Source: Lysobacter sp. Root916
GTDB taxonomy: Bacteria; Pseudomonadota; Gammaproteobacteria; Xanthomonadales; Xanthomonadaceae
DNA length: 64,000 nt
Assembly (NCBI RefSeq): GCF_001429785.1
Contig: NZ_LMJF01000014.1
Span: 63,392 to 127,391 of the forward strand
Direction: 5' to 3'
The notes under the pieces were generated by a model. It was given only the letters and a program-made list of their open reading frames with translations. It searched no databases and was not told the origin of the DNA. The translations under genes and the position numbers were made by a program. This document shows positions 52,809 to 60,748 of the stretch, one piece after another (the stretch's first letter is position 1; every line of letters starts with the position of its first letter).

Positions 52809-54209
52809 ATGTCCATTCGCATCGCATCGCCGGCGGGGAGCGCGATCCGGCGGCGCCCGCTGGCCGCGGCATTGCTGGTCGCACTGTCGTTGCCCGGTAT
52901 GGCCTACGCCCAGACGGCGAAGGAAAAGGAGCTGGAGGCGCGCGTCGCCCAGCTCGAAGCCATGGTCCAGCAGCTGGTCTCGCAACAGCAGCAGCAACAA
53001 AGCCAGATCGCCGAGGTCAAGACCGCTCAGGCCAGCGCGCCGGCGGCACCGGCCGCGGCGCCCGGCAAGCCCGCGCTGCAGACCGCGGCGATCACGCCCG
53101 GCGCCAATCCGGGCACCCGCTTCAGCTACGGCGGCTTCATCAAGCTCGACGCCTCGGTCACCCAGACCAACGACGGCGACATCGCCGACGGCTCGGTCGG
53201 ACGCCTGTTCTACGTGCCCAAGGCGATCCCGGTCGGCGGCGGCCGCACCCGCGAGGGCGGCACCGACACCGACATGGGCGCGAACTTCTCGCGCTTCTGG
53301 TTCGCGGCCGACACCGACCTGGACAGCGGCGACAAGCTCAAGGCCTACCTGGAGTTCGACCTGTTCGGCGGCGGCACCACCGCCTTCACCGGCAACGAGA
53401 TCGCCACCAACACCTACGCGCTCACTCTGCGCCAGGCCTATGTGACCTGGAACAACTGGCTGGCCGGCCAGGCCTGGTCCAACTTCCAGGACACCGCGGC
53501 CTTGCCGGACACCGTCGACTTCCTCGGCCCCACCGAAGGCACCGTATTCGTGCGCCAGGCCCAGCTGCGCTACACCAAGGGCCCGTGGTCGTTCTCGATC
53601 GAGAACCCGGAGACCGTGTACACGCCGTTCCGCGGCAACATGGCCCAGGTCGCCGGCGACGACGGCACGATGCCGGACATCACCGCGCGCTACACCGCCA
53701 AGGGCGACTGGGGCCACTTCGGCGTCGGCCTGCTCGCGCGCCAGCTCAAGTACCAGAACGGCCCGGCCAACGACAGCAGCACCGGCTACGGCGCCAGCGT
53801 CTCGGGCAAGTTCAACCTCGGCAAGAGCGACGACCTGCGCTACATGGTCACCGCCGGCAGCGGCATCGGCCGCTATGTCGGTCTGGCGCTCAACAACGAC
53901 GCGGTGCTCGACGCCAACGGCGATCTGGAGAACATCGACCTGATCAGCGGCTTCGTCGGCTGGCGCCACGTGTTCAGCCCGAAGCTGCGCAGCAACGTTT
54001 TCTATTCGCGCGCGCAGTACGACAACGAGACCGCGCTGACCGGCCTGGGCATCACCAAGTCGGCGCAGTCGGCGCATATCAACCTGATCTATTCTCCCTT
54101 GCCCAAGCTCGACGTCGGCGCGGAGCTGATCTGGGGCAAGCGCGAACTCGAGAACGGCGACTCCGGCGAACTCAACCGCCTGCAGACGCACGTCAAGTAC
54201 AGCTTCTAA
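52809..54209 (+). CDS. DcaP-like trimeric outer-membrane porin
   Basis: 466 residues. A signal peptide (ALLVALSLPGMAYA) and a coiled-coil (EKELEARVAQLEAMVQQLV, Gln-rich) precede a beta-barrel that ends KYSF. TRFSYGGFIKLDASVTQT and NFSRFWFAADTDLDSGDKLKAYLEFDLFGG are typical of the DcaP family, which takes up dicarboxylates and related anions. It is divergent from acs and 18 bp upstream of the MHS transporter gene, so a role in acetate or carboxylate uptake is likely. GGAGG before the ATG at 52809 supports the start. Confidence 0.87.
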   Translation: MSIRIASPAGSAIRRRPLAAALLVALSLPGMAYAQTAKEKELEARVAQLEAMVQQLVSQQQQQQSQIAEVKTAQASAPAAPAAAPGKPALQTAAITPGANPGTRFSYGGFIKLDASVTQTNDGDIADGSVGRLFYVPKAIPVGGGRTREGGTDTDMGANFSRFWFAADTDLDSGDKLKAYLEFDLFGGGTTAFTGNEIATNTYALTLRQAYVTWNNWLAGQAWSNFQDTAALPDTVDFLGPTEGTVFVRQAQLRYTKGPWSFSIENPETVYTPFRGNMAQVAGDDGTMPDITARYTAKGDWGHFGVGLLARQLKYQNGPANDSSTGYGASVSGKFNLGKSDDLRYMVTAGSGIGRYVGLALNNDAVLDANGDLENIDLISGFVGWRHVFSPKLRSNVFYSRAQYDNETALTGLGITKSAQSAHINLIYSPLPKLDVGAELIWGKRELENGDSGELNRLQTHVKYSF

Positions 54210-54227
54210 CCTCTAGGGGAACGCATC

Positions 54228-55892
54228 ATGTCCAGCGTCACCGCTACCGCCTCGCCCGGCTCCGGCGAACTCACCAAGGGCCACCGAAAAGTAATTTTCG
54301 CGTCCAGCCTGGGCACCGTGTTCGAGTGGTACGACTTCTATCTGTACGGTTCGCTCGCCGTCATCATCGGCAAGCAGTTCTTCGGCGGCCTCAACGACAC
54401 CAGCCAGTTCATCTTCGCCTTGCTGGCCTTCGCCGCAGGCTTCGCGGTGCGTCCGTTCGGCGCGTTGGTGTTCGGCCGCCTCGGCGACATGATCGGGCGC
54501 AAGTACACCTTCCTGGTCACCATCGTGATCATGGGCCTGGCGACCTTCCTGGTCGGCATCCTGCCCAGCTACGCGACCATGGGCATCGCCGCGCCGATCA
54601 TCCTGATCACGCTGCGCCTGGCCCAAGGCCTGGCGCTGGGCGGCGAGTACGGCGGCGCGGCGACCTACGTGGCCGAGCATGCGCCCAACGGCAAGCGCGG
54701 CCTGTACACCAGCTTCATCCAGACCACCGCGACCCTGGGCCTGTTCTTGTCGCTGCTGGTGATCTGGAGCTGCCGCAACTACCTGGGCAAGGAAGCGTTC
54801 GAAGAATGGGGCTGGCGCATTCCGTTCCTGGTCTCGGTGGTGCTGCTGGGCGTGTCGGTGTGGATCCGCATGCAGCTGGCCGAATCGCCGCTGTTCCAGC
54901 AGATGAAAGCCGAGGGCAAGACCTCCAAGGCGCCGATCACCGAGAGCTTCTTCTCCAAGAACGGCAAGATCGCCCTGCTCGCCCTGCTCGGCGCCACCGC
55001 CGGCCAGGCCGTGGTCTGGTACGGCGGCCAGTTCTACTCGCTGTTCTTCCTGACCAAGACCCTGGGCCTGGATCCGAACCGCGCCGACATCCTGATCGCG
55101 ATCGCGTTGGCACTGGCCACCGGCGGCTTCATCTTCTTCGGCTGGCTGTCGGACAAGATCGGACGCAAGAAGATCGTGCTCGCGGGCTGTTTGATCGCCG
55201 CCGTCACCTACTTCCCGGTGTTCAAAGCCCTGACCCACAACGTCAATCCGGCGTTGGAGTCGGCGGTGGCGAAGTCGCCGGTCACGGTGAGCGCCGACCC
55301 GGAGCGCTGCGCGTTCCAGTTCGACCCGGTCGGCAAGGCGACGTTCAAGCAATCCTGCGACATCATCAAGGCGGCGCTGGCCAAGAAGGGCATCCCCTAC
55401 ATCAACGCCCCGGCCGCGGCCGGCAGCGTGGCCACGGTGTCGATCGGCGGCGCCAACCTGAGCAGCTTCGAAGGCGAGGCGCTGGGCAAGGACGAGTTCA
55501 AGGCCCAGTCCGACGCGTTCGGCAAGCAGTTGACCGAAGCGCTCAAGACCGCCGGCTACCCGGACAAGGCCGACCCGGCCCAGGTCAATACCCCGGTCGT
55601 GGTGGCGCTGCTGACCTTCCTGGTGCTGCTGGTGACCATGGTCTACGGACCGATCGCGGCCTGGCTGGTCGAGCTGTTCCCGACCCGCATCCGCTACACC
55701 TCGATGTCGCTGCCTTACCACATCGGCAACGGCTGGTTCGGCGGCTTCCTGCCGTTCACCGCCTTCGCCATCGTGGCGGCCACCGGCAACATCTACAGCG
55801 GCCTGTGGTATCCGATCATCATCGCCTCGATGACGGTGGTGATCGGCGCGCTGTTCCTGCCCGAAACCAAGAACGTCGATATCCGCGACTGA
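54228..55892 (+). CDS. MHS-family MFS transporter with a large periplasmic loop
   Basis: 554 residues, longer than the usual 430-450. Family motifs are FEWYDFYLYGSLA, RPFGALVFGRLGDMIGRKYTF, RLAQGLALGGEYGGAATYVAEH and FFGWLSDKIGRKKIV. An insertion of about 125 residues (about 340-460) lies between two late membrane helices and is hydrophilic with two cysteines (ERCAFQF, KQSCDII). It is coupled to the DcaP porin and near acs and crbS, so a short carboxylate is the likely substrate. This is inference. Confidence 0.87.
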   Translation: MSSVTATASPGSGELTKGHRKVIFASSLGTVFEWYDFYLYGSLAVIIGKQFFGGLNDTSQFIFALLAFAAGFAVRPFGALVFGRLGDMIGRKYTFLVTIVIMGLATFLVGILPSYATMGIAAPIILITLRLAQGLALGGEYGGAATYVAEHAPNGKRGLYTSFIQTTATLGLFLSLLVIWSCRNYLGKEAFEEWGWRIPFLVSVVLLGVSVWIRMQLAESPLFQQMKAEGKTSKAPITESFFSKNGKIALLALLGATAGQAVVWYGGQFYSLFFLTKTLGLDPNRADILIAIALALATGGFIFFGWLSDKIGRKKIVLAGCLIAAVTYFPVFKALTHNVNPALESAVAKSPVTVSADPERCAFQFDPVGKATFKQSCDIIKAALAKKGIPYINAPAAAGSVATVSIGGANLSSFEGEALGKDEFKAQSDAFGKQLTEALKTAGYPDKADPAQVNTPVVVALLTFLVLLVTMVYGPIAAWLVELFPTRIRYTSMSLPYHIGNGWFGGFLPFTAFAIVAATGNIYSGLWYPIIIASMTVVIGALFLPETKNVDIRD

Positions 55893-55930
55893 GGTCGCCC
55901 CCGAACGACCCCACGTCGTATGCGGTAGGG

Positions 55931-55956
55931 ACAACGCCGGCGCAAGCCGGCGTTGT
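55931..55956 (+). terminator. Terminator-like hairpin after the MHS gene
   Basis: 11-bp stem ACAACGCCGGC/GCCGGCGTTGT, loop GCAA, followed by TCTTT. Confidence 0.75.
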
Positions 55957-56090
55957 TCTTTGCGACGCCGCCATCGTCGGTCCGCGCGTTCGCGCCGCAC
56001 CGTTCCGCCGCATCGCGGCTTGGCGCATATTCGACGCGCGCTTATGCTCCTGGTCCATCGATGCTTACGATGACCGGCAGCCCTTGACGC

Positions 56091-56429
56091 ATGAGCGACC
56101 GCGACAAATCCGCACGCAAGGCCCAGCTCAAGGCCTGGAAACAGGCGCAGCGTCAGCGCGCCCAAGCCGAGTTCCCGTTGCCGGACGCGCGCCTGCGCCT
56201 GTTTTTCGACGGGGTCGAACGCCTGCGCGCGCGACACGGTTGCTTCCACGATACGCGGCATGCGATGCAATGCATCGATGCGATGGCGCTGAGCGACGAG
56301 GAGGCGAACGCCCTGCTCGATTGGTGTCAGGCTTACGGCGGCCACTGCGATTGCGAGATCGCGGCCAACACCCACCAACACTGGCTGGAGTCGCGCGACC
56401 GCGCGGCCGCGGCCGATACCGGAGCCTGA
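56091..56429 (+). CDS. DUF2695 family protein
   Basis: 112 residues. The start is Lys/Arg-rich and helical (KSARKAQLKAWKQAQRQRAQ). The conserved part has LFDWCQAYGGHCDCEIAANTH-like sequence with CFHDTRHAMQC, cysteines probably binding a metal. Function unknown. The cupin gene starts 1 nt after its stop, so the two form an operon. Confidence 0.8.
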   Translation: MSDRDKSARKAQLKAWKQAQRQRAQAEFPLPDARLRLFFDGVERLRARHGCFHDTRHAMQCIDAMALSDEEANALLDWCQAYGGHCDCEIAANTHQHWLESRDRAAAADTGA

Positions 56430-56430
56430 C

Positions 56431-56829
56431 ATGAAACCGGCGATCCGCCCTTACGACCCGTCCACCGAGTTCTACATCTCCGAGCAATGCCACATCGTCG
56501 AGCTGTCCAACAGCGCCGACGATGCCGAGGTGTCGATCGCGCGGGCGCGCGTCGCGCCGGGCGTGACCACGCGCTGGCATCGCCTGCGCGGCACCACCGA
56601 GCGCTATGTGATCGCCGAGGGCCACGGGCGCGCCGAGATCGGCGACCTGCCGCCGCAGGAGGTTGGACCGGGCGACGTGGTGCTGATTCCGCCCGACTGC
56701 CGCCAACGCATCGCCAACCTGGGCCACGGCGATCTGGTGTTCCTGGCGATCTGTTCGCCGCGCTTCCGGCCCGAGGCCTACGAGGACATCGACGAAGCGC
56801 CGCTGCCCTGCAGCTTCGACGATGCCTAG
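56431..56829 (+). CDS. Cupin-domain protein
   Basis: 132 residues. Cupin motif 1 is GVTTRWHRLRGTTERYVIAEGHGRAEIG and motif 2 is PGDVVLIPPDCRQRIANLG. In motif 1 the usual HxH is WHRLRG, with a single His before the ERYV Glu, so metal binding could be weak. Function unknown. It is coupled to the DUF2695 gene. Its end overlaps the convergent arginase-fold gene by 4 nt. Confidence 0.85.
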   Translation: MKPAIRPYDPSTEFYISEQCHIVELSNSADDAEVSIARARVAPGVTTRWHRLRGTTERYVIAEGHGRAEIGDLPPQEVGPGDVVLIPPDCRQRIANLGHGDLVFLAICSPRFRPEAYEDIDEAPLPCSFDDA

Positions 56830-57926
56830 CGTCGCGCGCCGCGCGGCGCGCGGTCGGCCTTGATCGTGAAACGCCCGCTGTCCGCGAACGCGGCCTCGAT
56901 GGTGCGCGCCAGGCGCGCGCCGTAGCGGCCGTCGGGATCGAGGTCGGGGTCGTAGATGGTCAGCTCCAGTCCCACCGCTTTCGGGCTGGCCAGCAATGGC
57001 GCCAGCAAGGCGCGCAGTTGTCCGAAACTCAGGCCGCGCTCGTTGGGCGAATCCACCGCCGGCATCACCCGCGCATCCAGCACGTCGGCGTCGACGTGGA
57101 TCCAGTAGCCCTGGGTGTCGGCCGCCTCCAGGCGGGCGCGCGCCTCGGCGCCGGCCGCGTGCGCGTCGCGGCGGATGGTGTTGACGCCGAGGGTGTGGAT
57201 GCCGGATGCGTCGTAGGACTCGGTCGCCGCGAACTCGCTGTCCGCCGGCGTGCGCGATAGGCCCAGCTGGACCACGTCGGACTCGCGCAGATAGGGCGAG
57301 CGGCCGTCGATATCGGTCAGCGCCGCCGGCCCGTGCCCGGTCGCCAGGCCCAGGTCCAGGCCGGCGGCGGTGTAGATGCCCCGATAGCGCTTGCGGTCGC
57401 GCGCGTAGGAATAGTCGTCGTGCGCATCGACGAAGGCCAGGCCGTAGCGGCCGCGGCGCTTGAGCGCCAGGCTGGAGCCCAGCAGCACGCTGCAGTCGCC
57501 GCCCAGCACCAGCACGAACTCGTCGCGGCCCAGCAAGGGTTCCAGGCGGTCGGCCAGCGTGCGCGAGTACGCAGCCAACGCGGTGCCGTTGCGGAAACCG
57601 ACCGCGTGGTCGGGATCGGGCGAGTACGCGGGCGCGTCGACGCGGCCGCCCTCGCGCGCGCCCAGGCGCGCGACCAGGCCGGTGTCGCGCAGGGCCGCGG
57701 CGAGCTTGCGCGCACCCGGTTCGACGCCCGGTGCGGGCGGGCGCAGGCCGAGATTGCTGGGCGCGTCGATGACGACGATGCGGGTCATGGGCGCGGCCTT
57801 GGCGGTGGGGTTCGAGGCATCGTCGGCGGAGGCGATGGGCGCGCAGGCGCCGGTGGCCACGCCCATGCTGGCGGCGAGCAGACCGGTTTCGAGGCAGCGG
57901 CGCGCGAGGCGCAGATTCCGGCCCAT
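56826..57926 (-). CDS. Arginase/ureohydrolase-fold protein, possibly exported
   Basis: 366 residues from the ATG at 57926. The ureohydrolase motifs are present with changes: LGGDCSVLLG where GGDHS is usual (Cys145 in place of a metal-ligand His), FVDAHDDYS (DAHxD) and HVDADVLDARVMPAVDSP. The first about 34 residues (RLARRCLETGLLAASMGVATGACAPI) look like a signal or lipoprotein peptide, unusual for this family. If translation starts at 57788 instead, the protein is cytosolic with 320 residues. The substrate is unknown. It is divergent from a CGNR regulator gene that may control it. Confidence 0.8.
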   Translation of the reverse strand: MGRNLRLARRCLETGLLAASMGVATGACAPIASADDASNPTAKAAPMTRIVVIDAPSNLGLRPPAPGVEPGARKLAAALRDTGLVARLGAREGGRVDAPAYSPDPDHAVGFRNGTALAAYSRTLADRLEPLLGRDEFVLVLGGDCSVLLGSSLALKRRGRYGLAFVDAHDDYSYARDRKRYRGIYTAAGLDLGLATGHGPAALTDIDGRSPYLRESDVVQLGLSRTPADSEFAATESYDASGIHTLGVNTIRRDAHAAGAEARARLEAADTQGYWIHVDADVLDARVMPAVDSPNERGLSFGQLRALLAPLLASPKAVGLELTIYDPDLDPDGRYGARLARTIEAAFADSGRFTIKADRAPRGARR

Positions 57927-57950
57927 GGCGCATAACTCTTGAAATATGTT

Positions 57951-58002
57951 TTGACGGTTATATGCGCGCAAGCATAACCTGTCAATATCGCTTAGCAGGT
58001 TA
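57951..58002 (+). promoter_or_regulatory. Promoter and dyad before the CGNR regulator
   Basis: TTGACG (57951-57956) is a good -35. At 18 nt spacing the -10 would be TAACCT. TAACCTG (57975-57981) and CAGGTTA (57996-58002) form an inverted repeat ending 3 nt before the ATG, overlapping this promoter. It fits autoregulation or a shared operator with the divergent arginase-fold gene. Confidence 0.5.
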
Positions 58003-58005
58003 CGC

Positions 58006-58629
58006 ATGCGCATCGAACACCACGCGTTCAAGCCCGCCGACCTGGTCGCCGGCCACCTCGCGCTCGACCTGGTCAATACGGTCACCGCGCGCGACACGCA
58101 GCCGCGCGACTGGCTGGACGACTACGACGCGCTGCTGCGCTGGGCGCGTCAATCCGGCCACTACACGCGCACCGACCTGGCCCAACTGGAAGACCTGAGC
58201 CAGGCCGAACCGGCCAAGGCGGCGGCCGCGCTGGGCCGCTGCAAGACCTTGCGCGAAGCCCTGTGCGCGATCCTGTACGCGCTCTCGCAAGATGCCGCGC
58301 CTCCCGCCGAGGATCTGGCGGTGCTGGACAAGGCGCGCCTGGCCGCGTCGGCGGCGGCCCGCCTGGTCGCGCGCCAGGGCCGTCTGCAGGCGGAGTGGTC
58401 GGTCGAGCGCTCGGGACCGGATCTGATCGCGCACACGGTGGTCGCGCATGCGATCGATCTGCTCAAGGACGCCCAGCTCGACCGCCTGCGCATCTGCGAC
58501 GGCCACGACTGCGGCTGGGTCTTCATCGACACGTCCAAGAACGGGCGCCGGCGCTGGTGCGACATGGCCACCTGCGGCAACGTGGCCAAGGCGCGCCGGC
58601 ATCAACAACGCGGCGCGACCGCGCGCTGA
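58006..58629 (+). CDS. CGNR zinc-finger transcription factor (ABATE-CGNR)
   Basis: 207 residues. The N-terminal ABATE domain begins LVAGHLALDLVNTVTARDTQPRDWL. The C-terminal CGNR finger is ICDGHDCGWVFIDTSKNGRRRWCDMATCGNVAKARRH. The N-terminal domain is thought to sense a small ligand. It lies 79 bp from the divergent arginase-fold gene with a dyad directly before its ATG. Confidence 0.88.
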   Translation: MRIEHHAFKPADLVAGHLALDLVNTVTARDTQPRDWLDDYDALLRWARQSGHYTRTDLAQLEDLSQAEPAKAAAALGRCKTLREALCAILYALSQDAAPPAEDLAVLDKARLAASAAARLVARQGRLQAEWSVERSGPDLIAHTVVAHAIDLLKDAQLDRLRICDGHDCGWVFIDTSKNGRRRWCDMATCGNVAKARRHQQRGATAR

Positions 58630-58708
58630 ACGACGCAAGGCGAAGCGCATGCGCGTCAACGCCGCGCGACGATGCCGGTGCTAGGGTGCGCAGATTCCGG
58701 AGTACGCC

Positions 58709-59221
58709 ATGGCCCCGATCCGCACCGCCCTGCTGTCCATCGCGATCCTGATCGGCGTCTGCCCGGCCGCGGCCTTGGCCGCCGACGACATCGACTTCGT
58801 GCGCGGCTGTTGGGCCACGCGCGCGACACCGGGCGGCCCGGTCGACGGTTTCCTGCGCCTGCTGCCCGATCGCGAGATCGAAGGCGCGCTTAGCGGCCAC
58901 GCGATGAGCGCTTACGGCGATCCGCCCGTGTCGCGTCTGGATCTGATGTTCGCGCGCGACGGCAGCACGCTGGGGCTGCGTCGGCCGGTGCCGAACTACC
59001 AGGCGCTGGACGCGCGCCTGCTCAGCCACTATGCGCGCGTGCCGCAGGTGGGCGCCGCGCTGCTGAGCGGCCCGGGCCACGTCGCCGCGTATGCGCAGGA
59101 TGGCGCGAAGGAGTGGATCGTGGTCAAAGCCCGCGACGAGCGTCTATCGATCCAACGCGTCGACGGCAACGGGCGCGTGGTCGAGACCTACTTCGACGGC
59201 GAACGCGACGGCTGCGATTGA
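58709..59221 (+). CDS. Secreted protein of unknown function
   Basis: 170 residues. A signal peptide (LLSIAILIGVCPAAALAAD) precedes a mature domain with two cysteines (VRGCWATRA and the C-terminal GERDGCD), probably disulfide-linked. The body is beta-rich and resembles small DUF6265-like lipocalin-type proteins (DIDFVRGCWATRAT...), but I am not certain. GGAG 6 nt before the ATG supports the start. It converges with the EF-hand gene. Confidence 0.65.
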   Translation: MAPIRTALLSIAILIGVCPAAALAADDIDFVRGCWATRATPGGPVDGFLRLLPDREIEGALSGHAMSAYGDPPVSRLDLMFARDGSTLGLRRPVPNYQALDARLLSHYARVPQVGAALLSGPGHVAAYAQDGAKEWIVVKARDERLSIQRVDGNGRVVETYFDGERDGCD

Positions 59222-59239
59222 GCCGCGCGGGCAGCGGAT

Positions 59240-59590
59240 CTATTGCGGCGGCGACGCCAGCTCGCGCGCGTCCAACGAGCCGTCGCGGTTGCGGTCCTGC
59301 TTGCGGAAGGTTTCGGCGAGCTGGGCGCGGTGCTGCTCGCGGGTAAGCGCTGTACCGCCGCGACGACCAGGCGGGAACTCATTGGGATCGAGCACGCCGT
59401 TGCGGTCCTTGTCCATCGCGTCGAAGCCGTAACTCAGCCAGTCCTGGTACTCGAGCAGCGACACCTTGCCGTCGCCGTCGGTGTCCATGCGCGAGAGGTA
59501 GTCGCCGGTGGAACGCACCTGGGCCGCAGCGAAGGCGGGCAGCAGCGCGAGCAGACAGGGCGCGAGGGCTGGAAGCAGCGGACGACGCAT
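59240..59590 (-). CDS. Secreted EF-hand calcium-binding protein
   Basis: 116 residues. The signal peptide is LPALAPCLLALLPAFAAA. Three EF-hand loops follow: DTDGDGKVSLLE, DKDRNGVLDPNE and DRNRDGSLDARE, each with the Asp/Asn and terminal Glu ligands. Small periplasmic or secreted EF-hand proteins are common in xanthomonads; their role is unclear. An upstream in-frame ATG exists, but the signal peptide begins at 59590. It is convergent with the secreted-protein gene before it. Confidence 0.85.
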   Translation of the reverse strand: MRRPLLPALAPCLLALLPAFAAAQVRSTGDYLSRMDTDGDGKVSLLEYQDWLSYGFDAMDKDRNGVLDPNEFPPGRRGGTALTREQHRAQLAETFRKQDRNRDGSLDARELASPPQ

Positions 59591-59776
59591 GCGCGGGAAA
59601 CCGGATCGGGATGCTGCGCAGCCTGACCTGCGGGCGCGGCGCAGACAAGTCCGGTAACGCGCAGCGTGGGGCACGATTCAGCCGGCGACGCACCCGTAAG
59701 GACGTGCGGCCGGCCCGGGGGCCGGCCGCACGTGGGCGATAACAAGGAATCGCCCGGGGGGAGCTGATCGAATCGC

Positions 59777-59950
59777 TTACGGCAACACGCAGCAGCCGCC
59801 GGTACGGTAGCCGCCGTACTTGCAGCCCGGCTTGGTCGGGCAGCCGGTGTCGGGATCGGTGCCGAACGCCTGTGCGGCACCGAAGCCCAGCGTGCCGACG
59901 ATCGCGATCGCGAACACGACCGCCTGCAGACGCTTGTTCAGGTTCTTCAT
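59777..59950 (-). CDS. Tiny exported Cys-rich peptide coupled to a thioredoxin-fold protein
   Basis: 57 residues. A signal peptide (KRLQAVVFAIAIVGTLGFGAAQA) leaves a mature peptide of about 29 residues with four cysteines in the order GC, GC, GCC (TGCPTKPGCKYGG, RTGGCCVLP). GGAGAG before the ATG is a good ribosome-binding site. The ATG overlaps the stop of the thioredoxin-fold gene (ATGA), so the two are made together. Two disulfides are possible. I know no named family for it; it could be a secreted signal, a bacteriocin-like peptide or a cofactor protein. Confidence 0.7.
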   Translation of the reverse strand: MKNLNKRLQAVVFAIAIVGTLGFGAAQAFGTDPDTGCPTKPGCKYGGYRTGGCCVLP

Positions 59951-60540
59951 CGTTCTCTCCATTGCGATGATCCAACCGCGACATGCCGTTCCGTGGCGCG
60001 CAACGCGGTCAGGATGGTGGGCACCTGCTCCTTGGTATCGAGTTTCCCGACATGCGAATAGACGACGCGGCCGTCGCGGTCGACCACGACCAGCAGCGGC
60101 ACCAGGTTGACTTTGAACAAGGCGCGGATCTTCGGCGTCGACAAGGCGACCGGAAAACCGAAGCCGCGCGCGCGCAGATAAGCGCCCAGGCCGGGCGCGT
60201 CCGGGCGCGCAACGCCCAGCATCTGTACCTGCTTGGGATCTAGCCGCTGCAAGCCGCGCGCAAGGTCGAGAATCGCGGGCACCGAGGCCTCGCAAACCGG
60301 GCAGCTGGGATCGAAGAAATACAGCACCTGGCGCTCGCCGACGGCACGACCGAGCACGACGGAAGGACCGGAGAGGGTGGTGGCGTCGGCGCTGGGCAGC
60401 CAGGTGCCGACCTGCGGCCGGACGCCTTCGTCGATCAGTGCGGCGTAGTCGCGGCGCAGCTGGCGATTCTGCACGCCCAGCACCACGACCAACGCGCAGG
60501 CCAGCGCCAAGGCGACATAGGCATAGCTCTCCCTGCGCAT
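59947..60540 (-). CDS. Membrane-anchored thioredoxin/TlpA-like protein
   Basis: 197 residues. An N-terminal membrane anchor (YVALALACALVVVLGVQ) is followed by a periplasmic thioredoxin-fold domain with the active-site motif FFDPSCPVCEAS (CPVC), and the cis-Pro loop NLVPLLVVVDRDGRV. This is the TlpA/ResA/redoxin type, which reduces or forms disulfides in exported proteins. GGGAGG 7 nt before the ATG at 60540 is strong. It overlaps the Cys-rich peptide gene by 4 nt, so the peptide is a likely substrate; this is inference from arrangement. Confidence 0.85.
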   Translation of the reverse strand: MRRESYAYVALALACALVVVLGVQNRQLRRDYAALIDEGVRPQVGTWLPSADATTLSGPSVVLGRAVGERQVLYFFDPSCPVCEASVPAILDLARGLQRLDPKQVQMLGVARPDAPGLGAYLRARGFGFPVALSTPKIRALFKVNLVPLLVVVDRDGRVVYSHVGKLDTKEQVPTILTALRATERHVAVGSSQWRER

Positions 60541-60697
60541 ACACGCACCTCCCTGTGGCTTACGCCTGCGTATCGCGCGCATGCCGCGCCGATCGCGTCC
60601 TGCATCGAAGCTAACACCGCCGACGCGAGCGCCGCAACCGAACGCGTCACAGTGAGACTTCGGTGTGAAGATGCGGCGGCGCGCGGCGCGCAAACAA

Positions 60698-60723
60698 AAG
60701 CCCGCGCATCGCTGCGCGGGCTT
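60698..60723 (-). terminator. Intrinsic terminator of the desaturase gene
   Basis: 11-bp stem AAGCCCGCGCA/TGCGCGGGCTT with loop TCGC; on the minus strand it continues TTGTTTG. Confidence 0.8.
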
Positions 60724-60748
60724 CAGGGCGTGCTGCGGCGCGGCAGGA

